Notes under the pieces: generated by a model
The model's database searches: none
Told to the model about the DNA's origin: nothing
Seen by the model: only the letters and a program-made list of their open reading frames with translations
Shown: positions 8,657 to 15,539 of the stretch, one piece after another
Position numbering within the stretch: the first letter of the stretch is position 1
Layout: each line of letters starts with the position of its first letter
Program-made: the position numbers and the translations under genes
Source: CAZNDN01 sp964571815
GTDB lineage: Bacteria > Fibrobacterota > Chitinivibrionia > Chitinivibrionales > WJKA01
Direction of reading: 5' to 3'
DNA length: 27,876 nucleotides
NCBI GenBank assembly: GCA_964571815.1
Contig: CAZNDN010000043.1
Coordinates: 1-27,876, forward strand

Positions 8657-9817
8657 TTACTCCGCGGTGGGTATTTGGATGAGCATGCCGGACTGAAGGG
8701 CGCGACCACTCGTACGTCTCCCGTCACACCCGTACCCGTTCACCGCGGGGCGGCCCTTCATGCGTATGATAGTGATCAAGCCGCTTCCCGTGCTGCCGGG
8801 GGCGGCTGTGGACGCGGGTCGCCGGGCACGCGGCGGTGGGAGACCCGTCCGCCCGGGATGGCGCGCGGCGGTGGGCGGTGTACACATCAAGTCGTTGAGC
8901 AGATCCACAAGCTGCCGGTTGGTCCACTTTGATTCATCGATGCAGTACGCATGGTCCTTGTCGGGGGTTTCTTTCCAGACATTGCTCCCGTCGTCGGCAA
9001 CATCGTTGAAGCCGCTTGTATGAAGCTCCCAGTATTCCGCCGGATCCCGTACGCCCGCAAGGACCGCACAGGGATCCCAGCTCGACCGCCGGCATCGCTG
9101 ATCGCAGCCGCCGGACCAAATATCCTCACCGACCGAGTAGCCGTTGAAAACGACGGTGCCCGGCCAGTGCGCGACCGAATAAGCGGCGGCGGCCGAATAG
9201 TGGCTGAAATTCCATTCATTGCCTTCCGGGTAGTCGCCGCCCATGCAGGACCACGTGATGACCTTGTCCCCGACAAGGTCGATCCCGCTTTTCGGGCTGA
9301 AGGCATCACCGTCGGACCTCAACAGCTTTTCCATGCAGCTCAGGTAGCCGACGGTGATGATAATCATGTCGTTGTCGGCGGACTCCCCGAGCAGCCGGCG
9401 ATAGAGTGTCGTGGCGTTGTGGATATCGCCCCCGCCGTGGTGGTTGAGCAGCCCGACGGGAATATCGCCTCTTCCGTACACTTCGTTGATCGCCCTGATA
9501 TCCTCTATCCGGGCATCGGGATCGCTGCAGATAATTCCCCGTATCACGCACTCGTTGTTGTCGGCCAATGCATGAAGCACGACCAGCGCATTGTCATCGT
9601 CGCAGTCCGTGTTGAAATCGGTATCGAAGATGACTCCGGGGGCGGTCGATGCGTGGACGAGGAGACAGCAACTCAGGAGGCACGATCCCGTGAGCACGCG
9701 GCGAAGGCGGGCCGCCTTTCGCCTGACCGGGCGACACCGCTTGGATCCGAAGAGACCGGAATCGGCAGGTACCCGAAATCGCTTTCCATCCGTTGGTTCT
9801 TGTGCCCCGCGGTTCAT
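8657..9817 (-). CDS. Secreted nucleoside-hydrolase-like protein
   Basis: 386 residues from the ATG at 9817, chosen because GGAGG sits 7 bases upstream (9825-9829); a GTG at 9850 is also in frame but lacks one. A basic stretch and a hydrophobic segment (about 33-57) act as the export signal. The core resembles the inosine-uridine nucleoside hydrolase fold: DTDFNTDCDDDNA (65-77) carries the metal and ribose Asp cluster, and IIITVGYLSCMEKLL matches the family's TxxxxGPLTN strand. Near 247 the usual HDPxA is WDPCA, so the catalytic His is replaced by Trp while Asp is kept. After about 315 a Pro/Ala/Arg-rich linker leads to a short module (YGCDGRR, LQSGMLIQI) like a minimal T9SS domain. Activity on nucleosides is therefore uncertain. 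It starts 36 bases after the upstream lipoprotein stops, consistent with an operon. Confidence 0.75.
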   Translation of the reverse strand: MNRGAQEPTDGKRFRVPADSGLFGSKRCRPVRRKAARLRRVLTGSCLLSCCLLVHASTAPGVIFDTDFNTDCDDDNALVVLHALADNNECVIRGIICSDPDARIEDIRAINEVYGRGDIPVGLLNHHGGGDIHNATTLYRRLLGESADNDMIIITVGYLSCMEKLLRSDGDAFSPKSGIDLVGDKVITWSCMGGDYPEGNEWNFSHYSAAAAYSVAHWPGTVVFNGYSVGEDIWSGGCDQRCRRSSWDPCAVLAGVRDPAEYWELHTSGFNDVADDGSNVWKETPDKDHAYCIDESKWTNRQLVDLLNDLMCTPPTAARHPGRTGLPPPRARRPASTAAPGSTGSGLITIIRMKGRPAVNGYGCDGRRTSGRALQSGMLIQIPTAE

Positions 9818-9853
9818 ACCCGTGCCTCCGAACAAGGAAAAAGATGTCACCGG

Positions 9854-10543
9854 CTAGCGGCAGGTGATCACCGTATACCGGAGCGTACCGGAATCGGTGG
9901 AGACGCTCTTTTTATGTACCCGGCAGGCGCCCGCGCCCCCGACACCGTCGGTGCGGGCCACATTCGACTTCGTGGCTCTGTCGTAATATACAACAGCAAC
10001 ATCCTGGTCAGGAATGGAATCGATCACCACGGTCCGGCCCGTATCAACAACCGATCGCCACGGTGTTCCGGGGACATAGACAACGACATGCTCGAAATCG
10101 ATACCCTGGCCGAAGCTGACGGTCAGGGAGGTGGGGGACGACAAATCGATATGTCCAAGTGCGAGGGTGTTTTCGAGGGAATCCGGGGCCGCTATGTCGA
10201 AAAGGATGCGTCCTGATCCTGTGAGGCTCTCCCGCGCACTGAGTGTGACCGTGTCCTCGCGGTCAATCGCAAAGCGGAAGCGACCGTCGGCGCCGGTTCG
10301 TTGCAGCATCGAATCGAGGGGGAATGATGGCTCAGCGGGGTTGAACGCACTGGGCAGCAGGCGCACGTCGACGTCGCTCCGGCCGTGCCCGGAACTGTCG
10401 ACAATCGTTCCGCTGACGACCATCGCGGTCCCGGAGTTGCCCGTCTCGCTGGATCCGCCGGTGATTCCAGGGCTGCCGCACATCATCCCCAGCAACGTCA
10501 CCCAGACTATATGGGGAAGAAGAGCACGAGCCGTACGTGTCAT
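9854..10543 (-). CDS. Lipoprotein with regulatory-type beta-sandwich domain
   Basis: 229 residues from the ATG at 10543, chosen over an upstream in-frame start because a lipoprotein signal follows directly (WVTLLGMMC, predicted lipidated Cys 22) and GGAG lies 8 bases upstream. After the Cys comes a flexible SPGITGGSSETGNSGT linker, then VSGTIVDSSGHGRSDVDVRLLPSA, which looks like the first strands of a carboxypeptidase-regulatory-like (CarboxypepD_reg) beta-sandwich. The rest is beta-rich with no catalytic motif. I expect an outer-membrane-anchored accessory or binding protein. It overlaps no neighbour but follows a 13-codon leader ORF by 5 bases, and the nucleoside-hydrolase-like gene lies downstream, so these are probably cotranscribed. 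Confidence 0.7.
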   Translation of the reverse strand: MTRTARALLPHIVWVTLLGMMCGSPGITGGSSETGNSGTAMVVSGTIVDSSGHGRSDVDVRLLPSAFNPAEPSFPLDSMLQRTGADGRFRFAIDREDTVTLSARESLTGSGRILFDIAAPDSLENTLALGHIDLSSPTSLTVSFGQGIDFEHVVVYVPGTPWRSVVDTGRTVVIDSIPDQDVAVVYYDRATKSNVARTDGVGGAGACRVHKKSVSTDSGTLRYTVITCR

Positions 10544-10548
10544 TGTCC

Positions 10549-10590
10549 TCACTCCGCTTCCACAATCGTCGCCCCCGCGGCGGGGTTCAT
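10549..10590 (-). CDS. 13-codon leader ORF upstream of the lipoprotein gene
   Basis: ATG at 10590 has AAGGAG at 10597-10602 with ideal 6-base spacing, better than the ribosome binding site of the lipoprotein itself. It encodes MNPAAGATIVEAE and stops 5 bases before the lipoprotein ATG, so the main gene could be translated by coupling. The first codons contain a potential hairpin (CCCCG-CCG-CGGGG). Confidence 0.45.
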   Translation of the reverse strand: MNPAAGATIVEAE

Positions 10591-10612
10591 GTGAAGCTCC
10601 TTCCGCACTATG

Positions 10613-10618
10613 AATATA
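10613..10618 (-). promoter_or_regulatory. TATATT -10-like element upstream of leader ORF and lipoprotein
   Basis: TGTATATT on the minus strand, 22 bases before the leader ORF start. The same TGTATATT occurs in the promoter candidate at 8332. The hexamer 17 bases further upstream (TCGCCG) is a poor -35. Confidence 0.3.
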
Positions 10619-10940
10619 CAAAGGTGACGTGATTTCGGCGAGGCGCCGCCATGCCGGACCCATTTTTCGCCTGTCGCGGCACGTACGCGGTCCGTTGTGC
10701 GATTGAGACCTCCGGCCCCTCTCATTGACATAACATCGGGTGTTTCAGGACGATAGGTGAAGGAACGCGATATGATCGCGGTCCACGCGCGGGATGGTCG
10801 CCCGGGAATCGGGGCCCGGCCGCCTGATGTCGACTTGCCGCCGCGGCGGCCCGGACCGTACACTATGGTATGTCAAGCATTGCGTTCGACCGTGCGACAC
10901 CGAATGCCTCGTGCCGGCATCGAGACGAGAGGAGGAGCGA

Positions 10941-12668
10941 ATGAGCGGAATCCGATCGGCCGTCAAGCCGTTGATCTCCTGCCTGTATCTGGCAATCGCC
11001 TTGCGCGGCGGTGTTCATTATGTCGCCCCCGGAGGCACGGCAAGTTGGGAGGAGAGCAGGAGTATCATATCGCCGTGCGCGCTTTCCATTGCCAACCGGG
11101 AGGCTGCCGGCGGAGATACGGTGGAGCTTGGGGAGGGCACGTACACCGATGCGTACATCAACCCCGCACACTCCGGCACTGCAGCGGACCCTGTCGTTTT
11201 CCGCCCCGCCCGCAACGACAGCGTGACTATCACCGATACCCGCTACGGTATCCTGATCGACGGGCAGTCGCACATCACGGTCACCGGTATCACGTTTGTC
11301 AACCTCGGCCACTTTCTGTATATCATGAACAACGCGCACCATACTACCGTGGGCCACTGCACCTTCGACCGGGCCCGCGACAGCACGACCTGGGGTGGGT
11401 CGAAAATCTACCGTGTCGCGCAGTACAACCGCGTGCACCACTGCAGCTTCTCACGGTGGGGGTATGCCAACGACGACGGGCACGCGGGGGCGCTGTTTGA
11501 TGTGGGCAATGAGTTCGAGGAGCACGACAGCAGCTACTACAATCTCATCGAAGATAACGCCTTTTACTACGGCGGGCATCACTGTCTTGCCGCGTGGAGC
11601 AAGTACTGCGTGTTCCGCAACAACTATCTCCACCACGAGCGCTCGCCCGCTGAGGGGTTCGGGTACCGATGCGCCATTACGCACGGCAAGGCGGTCGACC
11701 GCAATCTCTTTGAAGGGAACCGCTTCGCGTTCTCCCACGAGGCTACGGGCATGTCCCTTCGCTCCTCAAACAATATCTTCAGGTTCAACGCTTTCTACCG
11801 CAACGGCCTGGGCGGCATACAGTGCGTCTCCATGCAGGGCTACACCCCGGCTCATTACAACCATATCTACCATAATGTTTTCTTTGACAACGGGCATGCG
11901 GCCGAGTACGGCGGTTTCTCCGGAGGTGTGTATTTCTGTGACTGGGGGCAGGGCGACCCCAGGGGGAACGTGGTCAAGAACAACATCTTCTACCGCAACA
12001 AGGGCGGCGCGATTACCACCGATGGTGTCACGACGGACCAGACAGTCGACGGGAACTGGGACACGGGCGATCCGCTGTTTGTCGACGATGAGACCGCGTT
12101 CGGGCCGTTCGATCCCCACCTTCCCGACTTTCGCCTCCGGCAGCGGAGCCCGTGTATCGACAACGGCGTGTTCCTCACACGGATTGCGGGTGAGGCGGGC
12201 AGCGGCAGGCGGTTGCAGGTGGAGGATGCGGACTGTTTCACCACGGGCTGGGGTATCATCGACGGCGACCGGATACGGCTTGAAGCATCCGATCAACAGG
12301 CGCGCATTATCGACATTGACTACGCGACACATACGATAACGGTCGATACCGATCTTTCGTGGTCGGGGAACACGGGCATTGCCCTTGCTTACGCCGGCGC
12401 GGCACCGGACCAGGGGGCGCATGAGTTCGGGCAGGAGCCCAATCCGGTGAAGCGGAGGGGTGTCGGGAAACCGGTCGGCTCGAAAAGACGCCCTGCGTCT
12501 CTGATTGTGTTGGGTGGAGGCGTTTCGTGCCGCCGGGAGCGCTTCGTGGAGGGGAGCATGTTTGATATCCGCGGACAGCGTATCGCACCCGGATCACGCG
12601 TACCGGGGGGGGGTGTTGTGGTACTGATGCGATCCGGGGCGCCGACCGGACGGAAGGAACCGCGATGA
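10941..12668 (+). CDS. Secreted right-handed parallel beta-helix protein
   Basis: 575 residues from the ATG at 10941, preceded by GAGGAGG at good spacing; the frame is open further upstream but has no signal there. A signal peptide (about 1-23) is followed by HYVAPGG and GDTVELGEGTYTDAY, the typical opening of polysaccharide-lyase-like or DUF1565-type beta-helices. Residues about 70-400 repeat short N-x-I/F-x-x-N rungs (HTTVGHCTFDR, NNIFRFNAFYRN, NVVKNNIFYRN). A family tail, LPDFRLRQRSPCIDNG then APDQGAHEFG, is present. No catalytic residues can be assigned; binding or cleavage of a polysaccharide is likely by family. The last 45 residues form a shortened T9SS-like module (FDIRGQRIAPGS, PGGGVVVLMRSG). 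It stands alone, converging with the TPR gene 54 bases downstream. Confidence 0.82.
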   Translation: MSGIRSAVKPLISCLYLAIALRGGVHYVAPGGTASWEESRSIISPCALSIANREAAGGDTVELGEGTYTDAYINPAHSGTAADPVVFRPARNDSVTITDTRYGILIDGQSHITVTGITFVNLGHFLYIMNNAHHTTVGHCTFDRARDSTTWGGSKIYRVAQYNRVHHCSFSRWGYANDDGHAGALFDVGNEFEEHDSSYYNLIEDNAFYYGGHHCLAAWSKYCVFRNNYLHHERSPAEGFGYRCAITHGKAVDRNLFEGNRFAFSHEATGMSLRSSNNIFRFNAFYRNGLGGIQCVSMQGYTPAHYNHIYHNVFFDNGHAAEYGGFSGGVYFCDWGQGDPRGNVVKNNIFYRNKGGAITTDGVTTDQTVDGNWDTGDPLFVDDETAFGPFDPHLPDFRLRQRSPCIDNGVFLTRIAGEAGSGRRLQVEDADCFTTGWGIIDGDRIRLEASDQQARIIDIDYATHTITVDTDLSWSGNTGIALAYAGAAPDQGAHEFGQEPNPVKRRGVGKPVGSKRRPASLIVLGGGVSCRRERFVEGSMFDIRGQRIAPGSRVPGGGVVVLMRSGAPTGRKEPR

Positions 12669-12722
12669 ACCGGCCTGAGGATGGGTACGTCCCGGCCGCG
12701 GCGCTCATGCACGGTGGCGGGA

Positions 12723-13814
12723 TCAGAGGTTCTTCCGAATCTCCGCCCATTCCCGGCGCATGACCGGATCCCTGATTTCGATTTCTCTCAGAACCTCGGC
12801 CACTTCCCGGGCCCTGGTCATATCCTTTCGCTCGATCAGCTCGAACGCGATATTGACCATGCCGATGATACTTTCCCGGTCGCCGTGCGAAAGGGCCTGC
12901 TTATACGCGTCGAGCGCGCGGTCCCACCACTGGAGATCGAACGCCTGGTTGCCCAGAAAGATCGCGGCATCGGTGTAGTCGGGCTTGATTGCCAGCGCTC
13001 TGGAGAGGTGTTCCATGGCCAGGAACCGGCGACCGTCGCGGGCGAGGATGTCGGCCAGACGGTAGTGGCCCGTATGGTTGTCGGGATCCACGGCGAGCGC
13101 TTCGCGGTAGGCGCCGATTGCCGCCTCCGTCCGGTCGTCGAGCAGATAGAGATCCCCCGCATAGAAGAGAAAATCGGTCTCTTCGGGAGTCAGTTCAAAC
13201 GCGCGGCGTACCAGTTCGACAGCCCGGTCGATTTCTTTCATGGTAACATGAATCTCGGCCAGTTGATACACAATCCCGACATCGTCGGGCCTCAGCTCCC
13301 GGGCTGCCTCCAGGGCCTTTTGCGCACCGACCGGGTCGCCGGTTTTTTCACAGGCTTCGGCGAGGTACAGCCACGCATCGGCATTGGAAGGGTCGCGGGC
13401 AAGACCGCGACGGTAGGCGGCGATGGCCTCGCCGTAATTATTCAACCGGTAGTGGACTCCCGCGAGGTTGAAATGGGCGTTGACCATGGCCCCGCCGCTT
13501 TCCTCGACGGCGCGGCGGTACGAGGCCGCGGCCGAGGGGAGGTCGCCGGCCTGGAAGAAGCAGTTGCCGATGTTAAAGGCCACAATCGCGGGGTTGACTC
13601 CCCGCCGACCGGCCTTGCGGTACAGGATAATGGCCCGCTTGTATTCCCCGTCGCGATAGTAGGTATTGGCACGGTTGAACATTCGTGTTTGTGCCGGTTG
13701 CGGTCCCGGTGACCCGACGGGAGTCTGCGCCGGAACACCCGAGGGCAGCAGGAGCCGCGACACCAGGAGGAACGCAACGGCCGAGGCCGGATACCTCGAC
13801 ACACGGTTCCTCAC
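12723..13814 (-). CDS. TPR protein of a TonB2-type cluster
   Basis: Predicted periplasmic protein of 363 residues. The GTG at 13814 is preferred because a signal peptide (RYPASAVAFLLVSRLLLPSG) follows and AGAGG/GGAAG lies just upstream; the frame extends to 13898, but that would overlap the end of tonB. After the signal there are about nine tetratricopeptide repeats of 34 residues, for example FNRANTYYRDGEYKRAIILY and YRLADILARDGRRFLAMEHL. TPR arrays hold protein partners. A TPR protein in last position after tonB is also found in Vibrio TonB2 clusters, so it probably helps assemble or stabilise this energy-transducing complex. It lies 61 bases after the tonB stop, in the same direction. Confidence 0.85.
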   Translation of the reverse strand: MRNRVSRYPASAVAFLLVSRLLLPSGVPAQTPVGSPGPQPAQTRMFNRANTYYRDGEYKRAIILYRKAGRRGVNPAIVAFNIGNCFFQAGDLPSAAASYRRAVEESGGAMVNAHFNLAGVHYRLNNYGEAIAAYRRGLARDPSNADAWLYLAEACEKTGDPVGAQKALEAARELRPDDVGIVYQLAEIHVTMKEIDRAVELVRRAFELTPEETDFLFYAGDLYLLDDRTEAAIGAYREALAVDPDNHTGHYRLADILARDGRRFLAMEHLSRALAIKPDYTDAAIFLGNQAFDLQWWDRALDAYKQALSHGDRESIIGMVNIAFELIERKDMTRAREVAEVLREIEIRDPVMRREWAEIRKNL

Positions 13815-13875
13815 ACACCTCTTCCCGTATCCGGCCGGCGGCCGGGCCGAGACCGGCAATGGTGTTGTGCCGCCG

Positions 13876-14407
13876 TCAGTTTCTGAAGTTGATCTCAATC
13901 GGTTGCTCCATTCCGCAGAAAGGTACCGACCGGCCGTCTCGTACCGCCGGTTTGAACGCGACCTGTTTCAGTGCCGTCACGGCGGCGTCCGCCAGTCCCA
14001 GACCGGCCGGCTCTTCCTCGCCGACCCTGATGTCATACGCTTTGCCGGCCACGTCGACGCAGAAGAGCAGACGGACGGTCGCGTTGCGCTCTGCCTGCCT
14101 GACCGCATCGGGAATCTCAAGATCAACGCTTCCCACCAACTCGGGCCGCTCATCCACGCCCTGATCCCCGGTCCCGCCGGAGCCCGACGGCCGGTTGATG
14201 ATGTCGGGGGACACTGCCGCGCCGCCCGGACCCTGGGTTCCCAGCGCCATGGCGAAGCGCGGGCCGGATTTCCCGCTCCGGCGCGGCGTGGTCCGTCGAC
14301 GGGGCTGCTTTTGCAACCTGGTGCGTTCCCGGCGGGGCTGGTTTATCGTCACACGCTTTACCTCGGTTGTGCGCACCTGTTCGTTGCGGCCGGAAGTGAA
14401 CGTTCGG
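13876..14407 (-). CDS. tonB: TonB energy transducer, N-terminus lost in assembly gap
   Basis: The frame is open from the gap edge to a stop at 13876, about 176 visible residues. The C-terminal 85 residues are a TonB domain: LVGSVDLEIPDAVRQAERNA, then VRLLFCVDVAGKAYDIRV, then ALKQVAFKPAVRDGRSVPF, ending IEINFRN. The middle is Arg-, Gly- and Pro-rich and would span the periplasm. The inner-membrane anchor is not visible and must lie in the gap. A GTG at 14376 lies in the frame but would give a protein with no membrane anchor, so I do not take it as the start. Gene order (ExbB, ExbD, TonB, TPR) fits a TonB2-type cluster. Role: couples the proton gradient to outer-membrane receptors, most obviously the receptor at 19913-22354. 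Confidence 0.85.
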
Positions 14408-14507
14408 NNNNNNNNNNNNNNNNNNNNNNNNNNNNNNNNNNNNNNNNNNNNNNNNNNNNNNNNNNNNNNNNNNNNNNNNNNNNNNNNNNNNNNNNNNNNN
14501 NNNNNNN
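14408..14507. other. Assembly gap (100 N)
   Basis: Exactly 100 N immediately after the ExbD stop codon (14508). It removes the ExbD-TonB junction and the TonB membrane anchor. The true length is unknown. Confidence 0.98.
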
Positions 14508-14918
14508 CTATTCGATCATTGCGGCGATTGAGACTTTCCTGGATCCCGCCAGGTTCGCCGCATCGATAACATCAACCATGACTCCCGTATTGGACTCCTT
14601 GTCCGCAATCACCACCACTTCGCGGCCCGGGTTCTTTGCCAGCATCTGCTCAAGCACATCCCGCAGCCCCTTGATACTCACCTGCCGCTCGTTGACATGG
14701 ATTGTTCCGGAGCGGGTTATGGCGATCATGATGCTTTCCTTGCGGACTTCGGCGGCGGATTGCGCTCTGGGTTTGGATACGTCAACGCCGGTCTCGCGCG
14801 TGAAGGTGCTGGTTACGATGAAAAAGATCAGCAGGATGAACACCATATCCATGAGCGGCGCGATATCGACGGTGAGCCCGCGGCGGGTGGTCCTGCGGGT
14901 GTCGAAGAAATCATTCAT
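14508..14918 (-). CDS. exbD: ExbD/TolR-family biopolymer transport protein
   Basis: A complete 136-residue ExbD. A short cytoplasmic start precedes one transmembrane helix (about 21-40) containing the essential proton-path Asp in APLMDMVFILLIFF (D24). The periplasmic domain follows and ends with REVVVIADKESNTGVMVDVI, the typical ExbD block. It forms the proton channel with ExbB and drives TonB. Its ATG overlaps the ExbB stop (ATGA), so the two are translationally coupled. Confidence 0.95.
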   Translation of the reverse strand: MNDFFDTRRTTRRGLTVDIAPLMDMVFILLIFFIVTSTFTRETGVDVSKPRAQSAAEVRKESIMIAITRSGTIHVNERQVSIKGLRDVLEQMLAKNPGREVVVIADKESNTGVMVDVIDAANLAGSRKVSIAAMIE

Positions 14919-15535
14919 CGGTGCTTCTCCAGTTCGGCCACGGCGCTGTTGCCGAGCCTTTCCAGTTGTTTCCGGATATACGCAACGCGATCGTCAATGA
15001 GGTTCTTGCTCAGCAGCAGCGGGAAGGCGATCAGAAGCCCCGATTGCGTGGTGAGCAGTGCCTCCGAGATCCCGTCGGCCATGAGCACGGGGTTGCTGTT
15101 GCCGTAGCGTGTGATGGTAATGAATGTCTTGACCATGCCGTCGACCGTTCCGAGAAGACCCAGAAGGGGCGCCACCGAGGCGAGTACGCCCACGAACATC
15201 AGCCCCTGCTCCATTCGGCGGAATATTTTCCGCAGGTGGTTGTCGACCGAGGAACGAATGAATGCCGGGTTGCTGCCGCGCAGTGACAGCACGTGACTGA
15301 GCAGTTCGTAGCTCATTCCCGGGCGGAGGATTCGTGACGGGGGCCGGGATGCGGGGCCGGTGAGTGCCGCGTGGAACCATGCGATGGGCTGGTGCATGTT
15401 CTTGCGCAGCAGATCGTCGCCGATCGCGTGCAGCACCCGAAGCAGCAGGAAAAATGCCCACGTACCCACCAGAAAGATGGGAAGCAGAATCCATCCGCCG
15501 TCAAGAATGGTCTCGTACAGGCTGTCCAGCAGCAT
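14915..15535 (-). CDS. exbB: ExbB/TolQ/MotA-family proton channel protein
   Basis: 206 residues from the ATG at 15535, chosen because it follows the upstream stop by 4 bases and starts right before the first helix; the frame itself is open to 15619. Three transmembrane helices are visible: WILLPIFLVGTWAFFLLL (about 15-32), LMFVGVLASVAPLLGLLGTV (about 114-133) and TTQSGLLIAFPLLLS (about 163-177). The second and third contain the conserved ExbB core GLLGTVxGM and SEALLTTQSGL. This is the short, conventional ExbB of the cluster, paired with the longer TtpC-like protein encoded just upstream. Confidence 0.94.
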   Translation of the reverse strand: MLLDSLYETILDGGWILLPIFLVGTWAFFLLLRVLHAIGDDLLRKNMHQPIAWFHAALTGPASRPPSRILRPGMSYELLSHVLSLRGSNPAFIRSSVDNHLRKIFRRMEQGLMFVGVLASVAPLLGLLGTVDGMVKTFITITRYGNSNPVLMADGISEALLTTQSGLLIAFPLLLSKNLIDDRVAYIRKQLERLGNSAVAELEKHR

Positions 15536-15539
15536 AGGT

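Larger units (their letters stand above)
10544..10940. other. Divergent intergenic region
   Basis: It separates the leftward lipoprotein gene from the rightward beta-helix gene. It contains the leader ORF (10549-10590), a TATATT element at 10613-10618 for leftward transcription, and the ribosome binding site of the rightward gene at its end. A perfect TTGACA (10725-10730) points rightward but has no good -10 partner. Nothing else was recognised. Confidence 0.55.

Noticed and set aside
8657..8900. Possible frameshift at the end of the nucleoside-hydrolase-like gene
   Set aside because: The Pro/Ala/Arg-rich stretch looked like out-of-frame reading, but the same frame then gives a T9SS-like ending (YGCDGRR, SGMLIQI), and the other frames give nothing better.
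8951..10216. 421-codon rightward open frame
   Set aside because: It lies opposite the nucleoside-hydrolase-like and lipoprotein genes, has no ribosome binding site or recognisable motif, and is the kind of antisense frame expected in GC-rich DNA.
10725..10754. TTGACA as promoter of the rightward beta-helix gene
   Set aside because: The -35 is perfect, but the hexamers at 17-19 bases (for example GACGAT) are poor -10 elements and the distance to the start codon is about 190 bases.
12605..12613. Run of nine G inside the beta-helix gene, a possible sequencing frameshift
   Set aside because: The frame gives PGGGVVVL on passing through the run, which fits the sorting-module pattern, so the count is probably right.
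12681..13712. 343-codon rightward open frame
   Set aside because: It is antisense to the TPR gene, and its apparent repeats mirror the TPR periodicity.
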